Assembly: GCA_012295275.1 (NCBI GenBank)
Contig: CM022677.1
Coordinates: 17,988,440-18,018,439, forward strand
Direction of reading: 5' to 3'
Length of the DNA: 30,000 nucleotides
Source: Chrysomallon squamiferum
Lineage: Eukaryota; Mollusca; Gastropoda; Neomphalida; Peltospiridae
The translations under genes and the position numbers were made by a program. Below the pieces are notes generated by a model. That model was not told where the DNA came from and made no database searches. It was given only the letters and a program-made list of their open reading frames with translations. This document shows positions 1-12,352 of this stretch, piece after piece. Numbering within the stretch: the first letter of the stretch is position 1; every line of letters starts with the position of its first letter.

Positions 1-711
1 AGAGAGGAACGAAGAAAAATGTCCTATTTAGCGATGCGCTCAGAATATTTTATTTACGATTTGATTTAACAGAGTCAACATTGCCATTAATATATATATC
101 AGTTAGAAATCAATTAAGATATCTTCTTCTAATCGTTTCTGCACAATTTGATCAATAATGCTATTAGGAGTATTTGAAAAGAATCTAGTTTTGACGGTAC
201 CTGTATTTTGCTGTTCAGAATTAACCAGTATTCTGTACGACTTGGTTATTAAAACAGCGTTTTTGTTATTGTGTTATAAGTGATGTCTTCCCAAATGTAA
301 CTTCAGCTGCAGCCCGAATCGAAGTCCGTAGACTTGCTATTTTTATAATTTATTTTAGTTATATTTGATTTAATATCTATATATATATATATATATATAG
401 GTACAAATATAACATAATATACAGTTGAACAAACATGTATTTACAAAAGTTCGTGCATTCCCAATCCTGTGTTACGTAAATTTCATTATAACACAATTTA
501 TTAGAAATATTTCATGGCTTTTTGAACTATTTGAAACCTAGCAATAACTGGTATTTACTTTCCTTGCCTTTATTCTCTGTGTCACCGAACCGTATCGCCA
601 TGAAACAGGTTTTCAATTATTTTTATAATTACATGTATACATATATGTCAATCTGTATAATAGGACATTAATGTAATATATCGATTTGTCGATCTGGTGT
701 TGAAATACAAA

Positions 712-869
712 ACACTTTCTAAATTTCTTCGTAGCAGAAATGTTTATTGAAGTATTTTTTTTCATTATTTTTTATGTTCGTAAAAACAGCGAAATGACTG
801 ATTTATTTATTGCTGGCGACGATACTTTACTAATAATGAAGTAGGAGAATAAGATAAGAATTAGGTTTA

Positions 870-918
<49 letters not shown>

Positions 919-1215
919 CACTTTCTAAATTACGTTGCTGCAGAAATGTTTATTAAATAAAATATATCTATTTTTTTATGTTCAGTAAAAATGACATTTA
1001 TTTAGAAATGGTGACGGTACATTACTAATAATGAAGTATAAGAATAAAATAAGAATTATATTGAAAATAGTAAATAAAATAAAAACACTTTCGAAATTTT
1101 TTCACTTCGAAAAAAACACACACACACAAAAAATCAGTAAATAAAAAGATTTATTTGTAATTGGCGACTTTACTTTACTACTAATAAAGTATGACAATAA
1201 AATGAAAATGGCTTT
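712..1215 (+). repeat. Three degenerate ~170-bp tandem units
   Basis: Three successive units each open with a form of AAAACACTTTC(T/G)AAATT. They pass through a poly-T/ATG segment and a 'GGCGAC...TTTACTA' segment, and close with AATAATGAAGTA or a variant, followed by A-rich DNA. Unit starts are near 712, 915 and 1081. The first unit ends in an AAT microsatellite (about 870-916) and the third carries a short CA run. The same three-unit organisation is visible in copy B at 16883-17300, so the triplication predates the large duplication. Confidence 0.65.
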
Positions 1216-1327
1216 GAGCATACACCGAATATTATTATTATTTGTTTTTTTCTCTCCTTTATATCGTTCTCAGTGTTTTCTACATACATAAGCATAAATC
1301 AGCTGCCGGTTACCTTGGTGACAACGA

Positions 1328-1362
1328 CCACTAGCGAGCTTGTAATTGCCAACAGGGGGCAC
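1328..1362 (+). promoter_or_regulatory. Pair of CTCF-like motifs, copy A
   Basis: Two motifs on the same strand lie 21 bases apart: CCACTAGCGAGC at 1328-1339 and CCAACAGGGGGCAC at 1349-1362. The second fits the published bilaterian CTCF core (CCASYAGRKGGCRS) at all but one position. They sit in a local GC-rich island within very AT-rich DNA. The island is one of the recognisably conserved blocks shared with copy B (17403-17437). Binding is inferred from sequence only. Confidence 0.4.
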
Positions 1363-1893
1363 TGGGTATTTTCGAAGCAATGAAGACCGTCGACTTTAGC
1401 GGGAACAATTTGTGGGCTTTTGGCTTGATACCAGTGAAAAAGTTTTCAGTATCAGCCGCAGTAGCCATACATCTTTTCAAAATAACTGATTATTTCGCTA
1501 AAACTAATACTAATTTTTGTGAGAAAACCAGCGGACAGTTTAGTGAGTTTCTGTTACACGATATGCGGTGTTTTTAACGGTACGAAAGCAATATTTGGAA
1601 AAACATACATTGATTTTAATCGTCTGTAGTCGACAATAAACAAGAAAAATGTTAAGTTTATTTAGCAGAGCATCTTGTGATGTTACTAACAGTGCGGTAT
1701 CGTCAGCACATAGCAGAATAAAAAAGGTTTAAATAAAACATTAAATTTTTCGTTACACATTGTTGATTGAAGTTTGAATTCTTTGCTCAAATCTCGTGTC
1801 TGGCTCAGATCTCTTGATAAAACATTAAGAATTGTTTTCTTGACAACGTAAACACTTTAAAAAAAATAAATAAAAAACAGAAAAAAGTTATCC

Positions 1894-1896
<3 letters not shown>

Positions 1897-1937
<41 letters not shown>
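1897..1937 (+). repeat. Poly-A tract (41 bp)
   Basis: An uninterrupted run of A follows an A-rich lead-in. The corresponding place in copy B (about 18060-18120) holds AAG/A-rich DNA, so the tract has diverged since duplication. No retroposon body or target-site duplication could be tied to it. Confidence 0.9.
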
Positions 1938-1940
<3 letters not shown>

Positions 1941-2066
1941 CATTAATTGCTAATTAATTAATTACTGCCACTTATACATTACACCTGCATTATATACGGA
2001 AAATAAACTGTTTAAAAAAAAAAGAAAGAAAGATGTGTTCAGAAGAACGAGAAAAGGTTTACTTAC

Positions 2067-2138
2067 TTGTGAAAACGAACCACACACTAAACTTAACAGA
2101 CTTTGTGAAGTCAGTGAGATAACGTACGTAGAGACCAT
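2067..2138 (-). other. Candidate 5' exon with open 24-codon reading frame (copy A)
   Basis: On the minus strand an ATG at 2138-2136, in a good start context (AAAATGG), opens 24 codons. The frame ends exactly at a strong splice donor, CACAA followed by GTAAGT (intron begins at 2066). The frame starts MVSTYV and ends GSFSQ, with a moderately hydrophobic middle, so it could pass for a weak signal peptide. The block, its donor and about 70 bases upstream (to about 2207) are conserved in copy B at 18264-18403, where the same frame stops after 10 codons. That break favours a 5'-untranslated exon with an upstream ORF over a secreted-protein exon. The rest of the transcript would lie left of the window. 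Confidence 0.35.
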
Positions 2139-2810
2139 TTTAATAATAACTGAACAATCAATACAGCTTCCTGTCGTAACATTCTGTCCACTGGCGTGAG
2201 CTGAATTTATTTTTATTTTGTTTTATTATTATTTTTATTTTTTACTGAAATGTTAGAGACATATGCAGTTAGTAACATTTGACACAATTTTAATTTTTTT
2301 AAAAGATATTTTAATTTGTTCATTTTCTCGCGAAATTGGTGGGTGGGGGGAGAAATGACGTTTTCTTTCATCACGTTAATAAGCCGATTCATGAGCTGGT
2401 AAAAGTTTCATATTAAAACGCAAGACTGGCTTATTGTTGTTTACTTGTTAATCATTTTCACGAAGGCAGGAAAATTAATTAAGCAGAATATTAAGAAGTC
2501 GTGTATTCTAGAAGATTTAACTTTGAGAATATTCGTAATAGATTATTTCTGTGTTATTATTTTCTTTTTAAAATTTACAATGGAACAAAGACAACAGACG
2601 TAAGCATACCCCAGAATTAAAATTATGTAATTGCGTTTGACCTTGATGCTGAAGAAAAGTGTTTATAACATACTTTTGTGTAGGAAGTTTTGTTGTTTTT
2701 GACTGTGCGTGTGTGCGTGTGTGTGAGAGTTTAAAGTTGTATATTTCTGTTCGTCCTTTCGTCCAACCATACATTCATCCGATTATCTAGTATATTTCTG
2801 TCTCTCATTA

Positions 2811-2873
<63 letters not shown>

Positions 2874-2882
2874 GTATCTATG

Positions 2883-2935
<53 letters not shown>
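2811..2935 (+). repeat. (TCTA)n microsatellite
   Basis: About 31 tetranucleotide units with two TGTA interruptions near 2873 and 2881. The aligned position in copy B (about 19030-19070) keeps only a few units, so the array expanded in A or contracted in B after duplication. Confidence 0.95.
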
Positions 2936-2939
<4 letters not shown>

Positions 2940-3252
2940 GTCTAGATAGATATATAGATTGATCGATAGAGAACTATACAGAGAGAGAAAGAAAATATAA
3001 AATCATTTAATTTCCTTTCATCTTCGTCTTGTTCTTTTTCTGCTTCTTCTTCTTCTTCTTCTTCGTTTCTTGTTATTGTTGTTGCTTTTCTTCCTCTTCT
3101 TCTCATTTGTATGTTATAGATAGCATGTTTGTCAGTACGTAACATCAACAATTTTTTAAGAGATTTTCCTTCCTTAATATAACAAATGCGTAATGTAATG
3201 AACACTGTTTGTAGTGGATTTTCATACTTAGCTTGTGCAGATTGACTTAGTT

Positions 3253-3253
<1 letters not shown>

Positions 3254-3312
<59 letters not shown>

Positions 3313-3483
3313 GATAACAAGATATAAAATATAAATAAAAATAAAGTTATAGGAGAGGTCTTTGTCTTTAAAAATCTTTTATTCATCTTGTCAGTTAATA
3401 TTTAACACGTTTCATAGAAAACGGTATTTCAGAAATTAGAAATAATAATAATAATAATAATGATAATAATAATAATAATAATA
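3254..3483 (+). repeat. Two (AAT)n arrays
   Basis: An AAT array at 3254-3311 and another at about 3441-3483 flank a short conserved segment (ATAAAGTTATAGGAGAGGTC and following), which is shared with copy B near 19990. A short CTT run lies just before, at about 3043-3065. Copy B has a long AAT plus AAG compound array instead. Confidence 0.9.
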
Positions 3484-3899
3484 AGTTACAGAAGAAGTTT
3501 TTGTCTTAAAAAATCATTTGTTGTCCTTTTCTACAATGTTTTTTGAGTTAATATTTAACACGTTTCATATAAAACAGTATTTCATAAATCAGATAGAGAG
3601 AGAAAAAAAGGTAATCATGATGTGACAACACTGTGATCAATCCATAACTAAGATCGATATGAAATATTTTTATATCTTTATTTATTATTATTATTTTTTA
3701 TTATTAAATTGCAAATTATTCTTTGAGATATATAAGGTGTTAAACCTTTACTTGTGTGTTATATATAACAAACAACACTTATAAACAAAAAATTTATAAA
3801 ATATTGATATGAAAATTAATCACTTTTTACTCCTTGGCTGTTGAAATGTCCAAATTTACTTAGCATAATATTTCTATAAATCTGAGTATATCCAATCAA

Positions 3900-3900
3900 A

Positions 3901-3936
<36 letters not shown>

Positions 3937-3960
3937 CTTTTTTGTTGTTGTTGTTGTTTA
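3900..3960 (+). repeat. (ATT)n plus (TTG)n microsatellite
   Basis: ATT units (about 3900-3934) are followed by TTG units (about 3943-3960). The same arrangement occurs in copy B at about 20400-20460. Flanking DNA from about 3660 to 3900 is among the best conserved between the copies. Confidence 0.9.
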
Positions 3961-4289
3961 TTATCTTTATTTTTGCTGTCCACAAATAAATGCATTTCCG
4001 TAGAATCATCAGTTATAATTTGAGTAGTCAAAATTATACTAACTATCGTTTAAATTTGATCCGTTAATTCTAAAATTACTGGAAGTTTAGTGGGCTTTCC
4101 AACATTACAGTCTCAGTTTTGAGTTTGAATACTTAAAAGTTTATTTAATTAATTCGAATTTTATTTAAGTTTAATCTGTAGAGTCTAAAATTGTTTAATG
4201 CAATGTTCGAAAACAGGTGATGCACGAAAACACGTTGTCGAGTCGTAGTAAAAAAAAAAGACACGTTTTTTCTTCCAGTGGTATTTATT

Positions 4290-5490
4290 AATTCAGCACA
4301 AAAACATAAAACAAAGAGAAAAACATGAAGAAAAATACGAAAGAAAAATCAACGAAAAAAAAAAAAAAAAAAAAACAATAATATCAACAATAACGATGAT
4401 AAAATAATAAGGCAATGAAGTTGAAAATGCTGAATACGACGTTAGTAATAAACAAATAATAAGGTAGGCAAAATTAAATGCAAACTGATTAACAAATGAA
4501 AAGAACTTACAAAAGGTATGTAAATATAAAATACTTAATTCCTTTAAAAACAATATATATTCAAAAAAAAAAAAATAATAATAAAAAAAAAAAAAAAAAA
4601 AAAATAATAATAATAAATAATAATAATAAGAAACAATTAATAAATAAAATTAAAAAATTAAAGAATTAAAAAGTAAACTTTCCGAATAAAAAAACAACAA
4701 AAAAACACAACAACAATTAAAGACCAAAGAAGAAAAATAAATCGAAAACAGAATAAACAAACAAATAAATAAATAAATTAAGAACTAAAGAAATTAGAAT
4801 CAGAAGATGTAACAGAAATTTTGAATCAAAAGAAAAAAGAAAAAAGAAAAATGTTACTACAAACCCTCTTCTTGTAAGCTCGCTTTTGATTATCCGAAAT
4901 ACTTCAGACGAAGTGATTTCTTACAACCAAACTTTTGTTTTACAATGCACGCAAATAAATAATTTAACCTTAATTAAACGAATTATTTCAGCGCGTGCTT
5001 GCAAAAATAAAATGATTTCACAAATATTCTTACATTTGAAGATTCTTGAAAAAGTATTTATTTAAAGTAATAATTAAACACTGACATTTCCGCTGAACGA
5101 AAACTGTATTTTAAACAACGATAAATAGACTTTAGTTTCTGCACACAAAACAACAAACAACCAATAAAAGTATAACTTATGATATTTCAGAAATTTGACT
5201 AGATCAGTAGAAAGAGACAGACAAAGATTCTGTAAAGAAATGTTGTATTTTTTTAACAACACATTCACTATTCTTTTAAAGTACAGCTGATAGAAGTTCT
5301 AATTATGGTAAAGGAAATAACACATAACGAACACAGAAATTCGCTGTTTGTACGCGTTGACAAGTTATTATTTTTACAACAAGTTGCCTACGATATTTTA
5401 AATCAAAACTTTCAAACAGGAAACAGAACAGCGGTAGAGACTCCTTCACATGCTGTAGGTACTCGGATCAAACTGTCGTAGCAAACCCAT
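4290..5490. other. A-rich stretch without a recognisable gene
   Basis: AT-rich to A-rich DNA with poly-A and AAT runs at about 4355-4374 and 4560-4630, then plain AT-rich sequence. Most of it has no counterpart in copy B, which at this point holds a shorter (~580 bp) segment with CT and CA arrays. I see no gene, splice-site pair or structured element here. Confidence 0.7.
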
Positions 5491-5499
5491 TGATCTCAT

Positions 5500-5800
5500 T
5501 CTCGTTCCAACCGATGTTTCGCAACTGTTGTAATAAAGGAAGTGATGTATACTACCATGTATGTGGAATTGTGCATTAAAAAAAAAAAAAAAATTCTTGT
5601 TGCTAATCTAAAATAGCTAATTTCTCTATCCAACCATTGCTCCATAGTTGTTATAATTAAAAAAAAAAAAACGTGGTATATACTATCCTGTATGTGCACA
5701 TAAAAAAAAACTATTCTTGTTGCTATTCTGTAAGAATAGTTCATTTCTCGTTCCAACCACTGCTCCACAACTGTTATTATAAAGGACGTGGTATATATTG
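5500..5800. repeat. ~120-bp tandem repeat, 2.5 units
   Basis: Three successive units share 'TCTC(G/T)(T/A)(T)CCAACC...TG', then GTTGTAAT or similar, a TATGTG motif, an A run, and TTCTTGTTGCTA. They begin near 5503, 5624 and 5744. Read on the minus strand they give a repetitive frame, but it has no ATG at its head and poly-A interruptions, so I treat it as non-coding. Copy B retains only about one unit (21419-21540), so unit number differs between the copies. Confidence 0.7.
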
Positions 5801-6022
5801 TTAAGTGTTTTGTGTGTTACTGCTGGTAGGAGTAACCCTTCATCTCGAATAGGCGGGTTTTCTCTCTTGTTTCACGTCAGTGGTCGTTAACCCAATGTTT
5901 GGCAAACAAGTTTATACGAGAACAATTTTCAGTCTCTGTTTCCATAATTAAATTTCTATTAAATAAGCATAAGTAAAATATCCTTACAACTTCGTCAAGT
6001 AAAACATTTCCTTCATATGATC
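5744..6022. other. Highly conserved non-coding block (copy A)
   Basis: This block matches 21498-21779 in copy B almost base for base, with only scattered substitutions. Flanking DNA is far more diverged or missing. It includes CTGCTGGTAGGAGTAACCC and a GC-richer stretch around 5820-5900. There is no convincing reading frame, and neither tRNA boxes nor a clear hairpin was found. It may be a regulatory or non-coding RNA segment, or simply a recently homogenised patch. Confidence 0.5.
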
Positions 6023-6047
6023 AAAAAAAAAAAAAAAAAAAAAAAAA
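6023..6047 (+). repeat. Poly-A tract (25 bp)
   Basis: The run follows the conserved block directly. The matching tract in copy B is 55 bp (21780-21834), so it was present before duplication and has changed length since. Confidence 0.95.
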
Positions 6048-6127
6048 CGAAAAAACACAACAGATTAAAATAAAATGAAGTTTAAAAAGAAATTAATAAC
6101 AAAAAGAAAAAAAATAATTAAAAAAAT

Positions 6128-6159
<32 letters not shown>

Positions 6160-6324
6160 ATGTATTTAAACTTATTTAAACACAAATAGGCATAGAAATC
6201 AATCCAGATTCCCTTAAAGACAGACAGAAAGACATACAGACATGTACGTATGTATGTATGTTTATATGTTTATATCCATACACCCAGCACATGCAGAAAA
6301 ACACACACACAAGACAGATGTATA

Positions 6325-6369
<45 letters not shown>

Positions 6370-6480
6370 AACAGATATATTACCAAATAAACAGATATAT
6401 TACCAAATAAATAAGTGAGTAATAATATATATGTATATATATATATATATATAATTAGCTTATGTAGGTAACTCGAATGC
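6128..6480 (+). repeat. (CA)n and (TA)n microsatellites
   Basis: CA repeats at about 6128-6154, then TA runs at about 6332-6363 and 6428-6450. A short direct duplication lies between them (AAATAAACAGATATATTACC twice, about 6364-6404). No gene. Confidence 0.85.
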
Positions 6481-6734
6481 AATACTTATTAAAGTCTAGG
6501 TTTCACTAGGTACAAGAAAAAAAAACACTCTCAGATTAACGTGATAAAGTGACATAGGATATATATTCAGAAAAAGAAGAGAAATAACTTTTTCATTAAA
6601 GAAAATAAACTCAGTAGTTTGATGTGAACAGTATGGGTAATATACTTTTGTCGATATCTTTCTCTGAGCATACACAAAGAGAACAAATAGACAAAACAAA
6701 TATTTACATATTATGTGTATGTGTGTATGTGTAT

Positions 6735-6765
6735 ATATAAATAAATAAATAAATAAATAAACACA

Positions 6766-6819
<54 letters not shown>
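6735..6819 (+). repeat. (AAAT)n then (AC)n microsatellite
   Basis: AAAT units (about 6737-6760) run into a ~58-bp AC array (about 6762-6819). Copy B has a TATG array instead at the corresponding place (about 22226-22258). Confidence 0.95.
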
Positions 6820-6822
<3 letters not shown>

Positions 6823-7304
6823 TTGAAATGCCGAGACGAAAAAAAATATTATAAAGTTCATATATATTAACGAAAATCATATAGATTTTACTTCAAATCC
6901 AAAGATAGAAAGTTAATTTAAGAAAGAAAAAAAAAAAACTTCTTCAACTCAACATGAAAACGATTTTTCAAACTTCGGTTCCATGATGAAATTTCGATTA
7001 AGAAAAATTTGCCAAATTAGGAAGAAAATCACAAATTATTTTCCAAAAGGAATAATTATTATGTCTGAAAAGTAAATTATTAAAGAAAATCAAATTAGAA
7101 ATAATTATGACGTCCTTCATTATGTGTTAAAGACGATATTTGTTAAAGTTGCGTAAAACACACAAACAAACAGACACACACTTATATTTACACATATCTT
7201 TCTTTCTGTCTGCTTGTCTTTCTCTCTCTGTATCTCTTTCTCTCTCTCTTTACACACACGCACACACACGCACACACGCATCTATATATGAAATAGCAGT
7301 ATTT

Positions 7305-7335
7305 GTAGTAGTACTGGTACTAGTAATACTACTAC
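7305..7335. repeat. Small conserved hairpin (copy A)
   Basis: GTAGTAGTA at 7305-7313 is the reverse complement of TACTACTAC at 7327-7335. The loop region between them, ACTGGTACTAGT, is itself nearly palindromic. The element and about 200 bases after it are almost identical in copy B (22849-22879). Function unknown; the inverted repeat is seen directly. Confidence 0.6.
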
Positions 7336-8129
7336 TATTGGTAGTATTTAAAATTCCATATACGTTTTAGTCTGATGCCTTACTTTTCGGAAAATATAAA
7401 ATTATTTATTTATTTACTATCACTGTTCTATCTGTATTAATTATTTACTTTTTATTTATTAAAAACACAGTTTCCTCTGTGTACGCATTAATAAACCACT
7501 TTAATATTTACTTAATCGATAACGTAATTAGAAATGTTTTCAGCCATATTACTGTAAATGTGAATGATCGTTAAAATACGTCAATCGTCTATGAAGTTAA
7601 AAAGAAAAATAGTTTTTCACGTTAATAACATTATCTGCACTACTGAAAAATTCTGGTAGAGTAACTAACGTTGAAAAATACCACGCCCAGAAACCATGCC
7701 CAACTAAACTGAAAGACTATTTTCTAAGAGAACTTTTAATAATAAAAAGAAATAAAGAGAAAAATAGAGAAGAAAGGAAACACGAGGGAAAAATAAATCA
7801 CCTGCTTGTAAAAAAAAAACAAACATTTCAGACGATTTACAAATTCAGCATGAACGTTACAACACGGATTTTTTTTATTGCTGTTGTTATTGTTGTTTGA
7901 TAAAACACTACAACTAAAACAGTTCTCTGTTACTCACAAGTTTATACAACCAGGTAAAACAGCTGCAATTTCTAAGAATTTATGTTACAAATGAAATCTT
8001 TTCTTAACAGAAGTACCAACAGAAACGATGGAAAATAAAAATAAAACAGTTCTCTGTTAAGCATCTAAAACTACTTCTCAGTTTTTGTAATAGATATATC
8101 AGAATAATATCGTTTTAACATTAAACCGG

Positions 8130-8870
<741 letters not shown>

Positions 8871-9217
8871 CTTAAAACCAGTCCATGTCAGTATTTATTT
8901 TTGTTTTATTTTGAAAAATTTTCATTTATTTTTATGGCAATGAAAATTTGCGATAATTGAGTATTTGTGAACAATTTGAAACAGCCGGAATATACATAGA
9001 AATGAAATTCAATTTACTAGAGAAAGGGAGATAAATAGTTTTTTCCCTAACACAGGATCCGAACTTGGTTAGTGTCGTATTGTTGAAAATATAATTATTT
9101 CCCTTTATTTCGAATGACCCAAAAGAGAATGATACACACCTACACACCTACACACACTCATAAGCAAAGATACACTTATACATACATAATTATATCATAA
9201 TTTATTTACATATGATG

Positions 9218-9218
9218 C

Positions 9219-9257
<39 letters not shown>
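9218..9257 (+). repeat. (ATT)n microsatellite
   Basis: About 13 ATT units. A shorter equivalent array is at about 23908-23935 in copy B, with shared flanks. Confidence 0.95.
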
Positions 9258-9259
<2 letters not shown>

Positions 9260-9965
9260 ATCATAATTCGATTTTTTTTTTATTTTGTTGATGATAGTTT
9301 GCAGTGAATAGTTTTTTCTTATTTCGTTTTAAAACGTATGTTTCTGTCTAATCGTTAAAACAAAAATCAATAAAATTCTTACTTAAAAATCATTATTTCT
9401 CTATTCTGCCTCATTTTAATTTGTTCCGTGTACATTCCCCCCACCCCCGTAAGCACCAACGGAAGCAGTTGTTTGATCGAAACTGTACAGATGTCGTCTG
9501 ATAATGTCTGACAATATCTCACATCTTTTGAAACGATGATTTTATTTTTACAGATAAAATTAACAGTCAGAATAAAAAAAAAAAAAAATAATAATAAAAA
9601 AAAATAAATAAATATAGAGAGCATGGAATGTAGCCCCGAATCTAAGAATGTATCAATTTCGGGTATATTTTATTTTAATTTTTAGTTTTTGTTTCTTTCA
9701 TAATCTACGCTGTAGTAAAAAAAAAAAAAAAAATTGAAGATTTTCTAACACTAATAAACGCCGAAGCTTTTAAAATTTAAAACTGTTGGGACTGAAAATC
9801 GTAGGAATGTTTGAAACAGTGAAAAGTAACTATTAACATGATTAAAGTGAATATTTTTCAGTATTCATTAATAAAGATAAATAAAACAGAAAACTTGTTT
9901 ACCTCATTTTGTCACCGTCTACATTTTTTTTATTTTTTTTTTTTGTTTTTAATGATTGCACTGAA

Positions 9966-10444
9966 TGACGTCATATAATCCCAATATTCCAAAACTACCG
10001 GAAGACAACTTGTTTCAAATAACAATCTAGCAAAAGGTGATCGTTTATATAATTCATTAATTAATTCACTTAATAGCTACTACTAATAGCATTATTAGCA
10101 GTAATAGTAGAGCGAATGGTTACTGAAGGTTAAATGTTTAGAAAATTTATTTTGTAGACGATAGAAATCGATCGATCAAAGGTTGGTTTTAAAATATATA
10201 TGGAGAAGGTACTTTGCATGGAAGAAAATATGACGTCAAATTATCTTGCAACACTCATAGGATGTCACAAACGATTTAAGTTTTCAATTATATTTTTCTT
10301 CATCTATTTATTTATTTTTATTTTTTTATTTCTTTATATATATATATTTTTATTATTAATATGTTTTTTTGGTATCTCAATTTCATCTTGCTATAACTGT
10401 TAAAAAATATTCATCTCCCATTTCAGGCAAAAGGTATGACGTCA
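9966..10444. promoter_or_regulatory. Three perfect CRE palindromes (copy A)
   Basis: TGACGTCA occurs at 9966-9973, 10231-10238 and 10437-10444. This is the full palindromic cyclic-AMP response element bound by CREB/ATF proteins. All three are retained in copy B (24575, 24867 and 25077), each with well conserved flanks, for example GGAGAAGGTACTTTGCATGG before the second site. Their use as regulatory sites is an inference. Confidence 0.45.
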
Positions 10445-10923
10445 TAAATCTAATATTTAGGAAATTCTTTTTTCATTTGAATTGTTCTTATATTTATAAA
10501 TAAAAAAATAAATAAATGTTTTACATAATATATTTGGTATAGTGATTTTCTGGGAAGGTTTATTTATTTATTTATTTATTTATTTAATGTATTTTGTTGA
10601 ATATTTTCAAGTATCTGACTCGAGATCACGTTTTAGTGTTACTTTAATGAACTTTGGTCACTTTTTTCAACTGATATACATTTTTCATGAGTTTGATACA
10701 GACGATACACTGATGATTATATTATACTTGGCTTCGCTATGAGTAGTCAATACTTCGTATTTTCTGTTCGGAGTTATTTCCCTTATGCAATCCATGTGTC
10801 AAAAAATTGAAGTATTTTCTATGAAAACTTTTATTTTTATTTTTGTTCTGAATTTTCTTTTCTCTGTATTTTCTTCTTTTTCTTATTGCCTTTTATTCTT
10901 ATTCTCACCTGTTGTTGAGTTTT

Positions 10924-11341
10924 AATAAACAATCAAAGCCGTTGAACCGTCACAGTTGAGTTTTATCAGAATCAGTGAACTGTATCGTACTGACGATGAT
11001 CGACAAAAATATTTTGTTTGACGAACACACACAATTATACACGTTTGTCACGTGACTTTATTAAAATGTTCATACTATGAAAATGATCTAAATACAGTGG
11101 AAACAAATATTACATCATTTTTTCAAATTGACGTCACACTAGTTAAATCATATAATAAATAATGAGGAAAAAAAAAAAATAATAATAATCTAAAATGAAA
11201 TCCTGAAGCAGTATTTTTGAAGCTGTATATGAAATATAAATATAGTTCGTATTATGATTTAGTTCTCATTTATTAGTAGTAGTACAACAGCAACGACAAA
11301 AACAACAACAGCTACTACTACTACTTCTACTGCTACTACTG
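10924..11341. other. Single-copy AT-rich DNA, no gene seen
   Basis: This begins where A/B homology ends. Phrases at about 10940-11000 (GTTGAACCGTCACAGTTGAG, TCAGTGAACTG) resemble the degenerate units at 11940-12320, so decayed minisatellite may reach this far. A perfect TGACGTCA lies at 11129-11136. No coding potential was recognised. Confidence 0.5.
11129..11136. promoter_or_regulatory. Perfect CRE palindrome
   Basis: TGACGTCA is followed by CACTAGTTAAAT. A related site at 11882 continues CACTAACTAAAT, so the two probably descend from one local duplication. Confidence 0.35.
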
Positions 11342-11434
<93 letters not shown>

Positions 11435-11458
11435 GTAATAGTAATAATAATAATAATA

Positions 11459-11491
<33 letters not shown>
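11342..11491 (+). repeat. Long (AAT)n array (~150 bp)
   Basis: Nearly pure AAT from 11342 to about 11433, interrupted by AGTAATAGT, then continuing to about 11491. It is preceded by a mixed CAA/CTA triplet run (11278-11340). The translated poly-Leu and poly-Ile frames are artefacts. Confidence 0.97.
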
Positions 11492-11493
<2 letters not shown>

Positions 11494-11726
11494 AATATTC
11501 ATCCCAAGTTCCTCCACAGTATACATTTTTATTTCGCTCCGAAAGATATACATATCATTACATACACACACACACACACACATATATATAGATACATACA
11601 TGTTTTACTACATAAATTAATATATGTGCAGTGCAAGAGAAGACTGACACAGACACACACCCACAGTTCAGTCAGCTGTGACGCATTGTTAATTTACTGT
11701 GTAAATCTACCAGTAAAATATATATG

Positions 11727-11729
<3 letters not shown>

Positions 11730-11801
<72 letters not shown>
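11730..11801 (+). repeat. (GA)n array (72 bp)
   Basis: A pure GA dinucleotide run, one of several CT/GA arrays of 70-105 bp in the window. The surrounding 11500-11940 has no gene. Confidence 0.97.
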
Positions 11802-11807
<6 letters not shown>

Positions 11808-11881
11808 AATATTCATTCTAAAGGTATCATCTATATACAATCACACAATAATACATCGACTTTTTGAATTCACGTAATTAC

Positions 11882-11889
11882 TGACGTCA
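11882..11889. promoter_or_regulatory. Perfect CRE palindrome
   Basis: TGACGTCA lies about 60 bases before the degenerate minisatellite. It shares 3' flanking sequence with the 11129 site. Confidence 0.35.
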
Positions 11890-11939
11890 CACTAACTAAA
11901 TAGATGTGATGAATGTTTATGCTACATGACCCAGTTATT

Positions 11940-12345
11940 CTTGAATGTTGATGCAAGTCACAAGATCGTATTTTCGTTGAAACCGCTACAGTTAAACGTT
12001 GATCGGTAGGACCAGCTATAGTTGAGTGTTGATGTCATAAAAATGTCATGTCGCAAAACGTTAATCATTAGATCCGATTGTCGTTGAATAATGATCGTCA
12101 GGACCAAGTATCGTTGAATATCGATGTCAGAAGAAGGAACTGTCGTGGACTGTTCGTATCATAAGAATCAGTTATTTTTTAATGTTGATAGTTCGGAGCA
12201 GTTATCGTCGAATGTTGACGTTACAGAGAGCAGGTACAGTTAAATATTGATCGTTAGGACTAATAATCGTTTGATATTCCTGGCCCAGGAATCGTCGTTG
12301 AACGTTGATGTCAGTAAACTATCAGTTGTTCCTTCCAAATCTTGC
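11940..12345 (+). repeat. Degenerate ~31-33-bp minisatellite (left flank)
   Basis: Successive diverged units recur about every 31-33 bases around a core of TCGTTGAATGTTGAT(G/C)TCA or TCGTTAGGACCA. Examples start near 12080, 12110, 12190, 12235 and 12295. The period and the 'TTATYG...GTTGA' skeleton match the homogeneous 31-bp array that follows, so I read this as its decayed edge. No coding potential. Confidence 0.65.
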
Positions 12346-12352
12346 ACAGTGT

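Noticed and set aside
1380-1577. 65-codon plus-strand frame beginning MKTVDFSGNN
   Set aside because: Copy B has GTG in place of the ATG and a diverged frame, and there is no family resemblance.
3660-3900. Possible exon in a strongly conserved patch
   Set aside because: No long frame and frequent stops in all frames; conservation alone does not support coding.
5496-5768. Minus-strand repetitive frame containing EQWLERE twice
   Set aside because: It reflects the 120-bp tandem repeat with poly-A tracts inside and no ATG at its head.
11259-11601. Minus-strand frames of poly-Leu/poly-Ile
   Set aside because: They are the AAT array read in frame, with no coding-like sequence beyond it.
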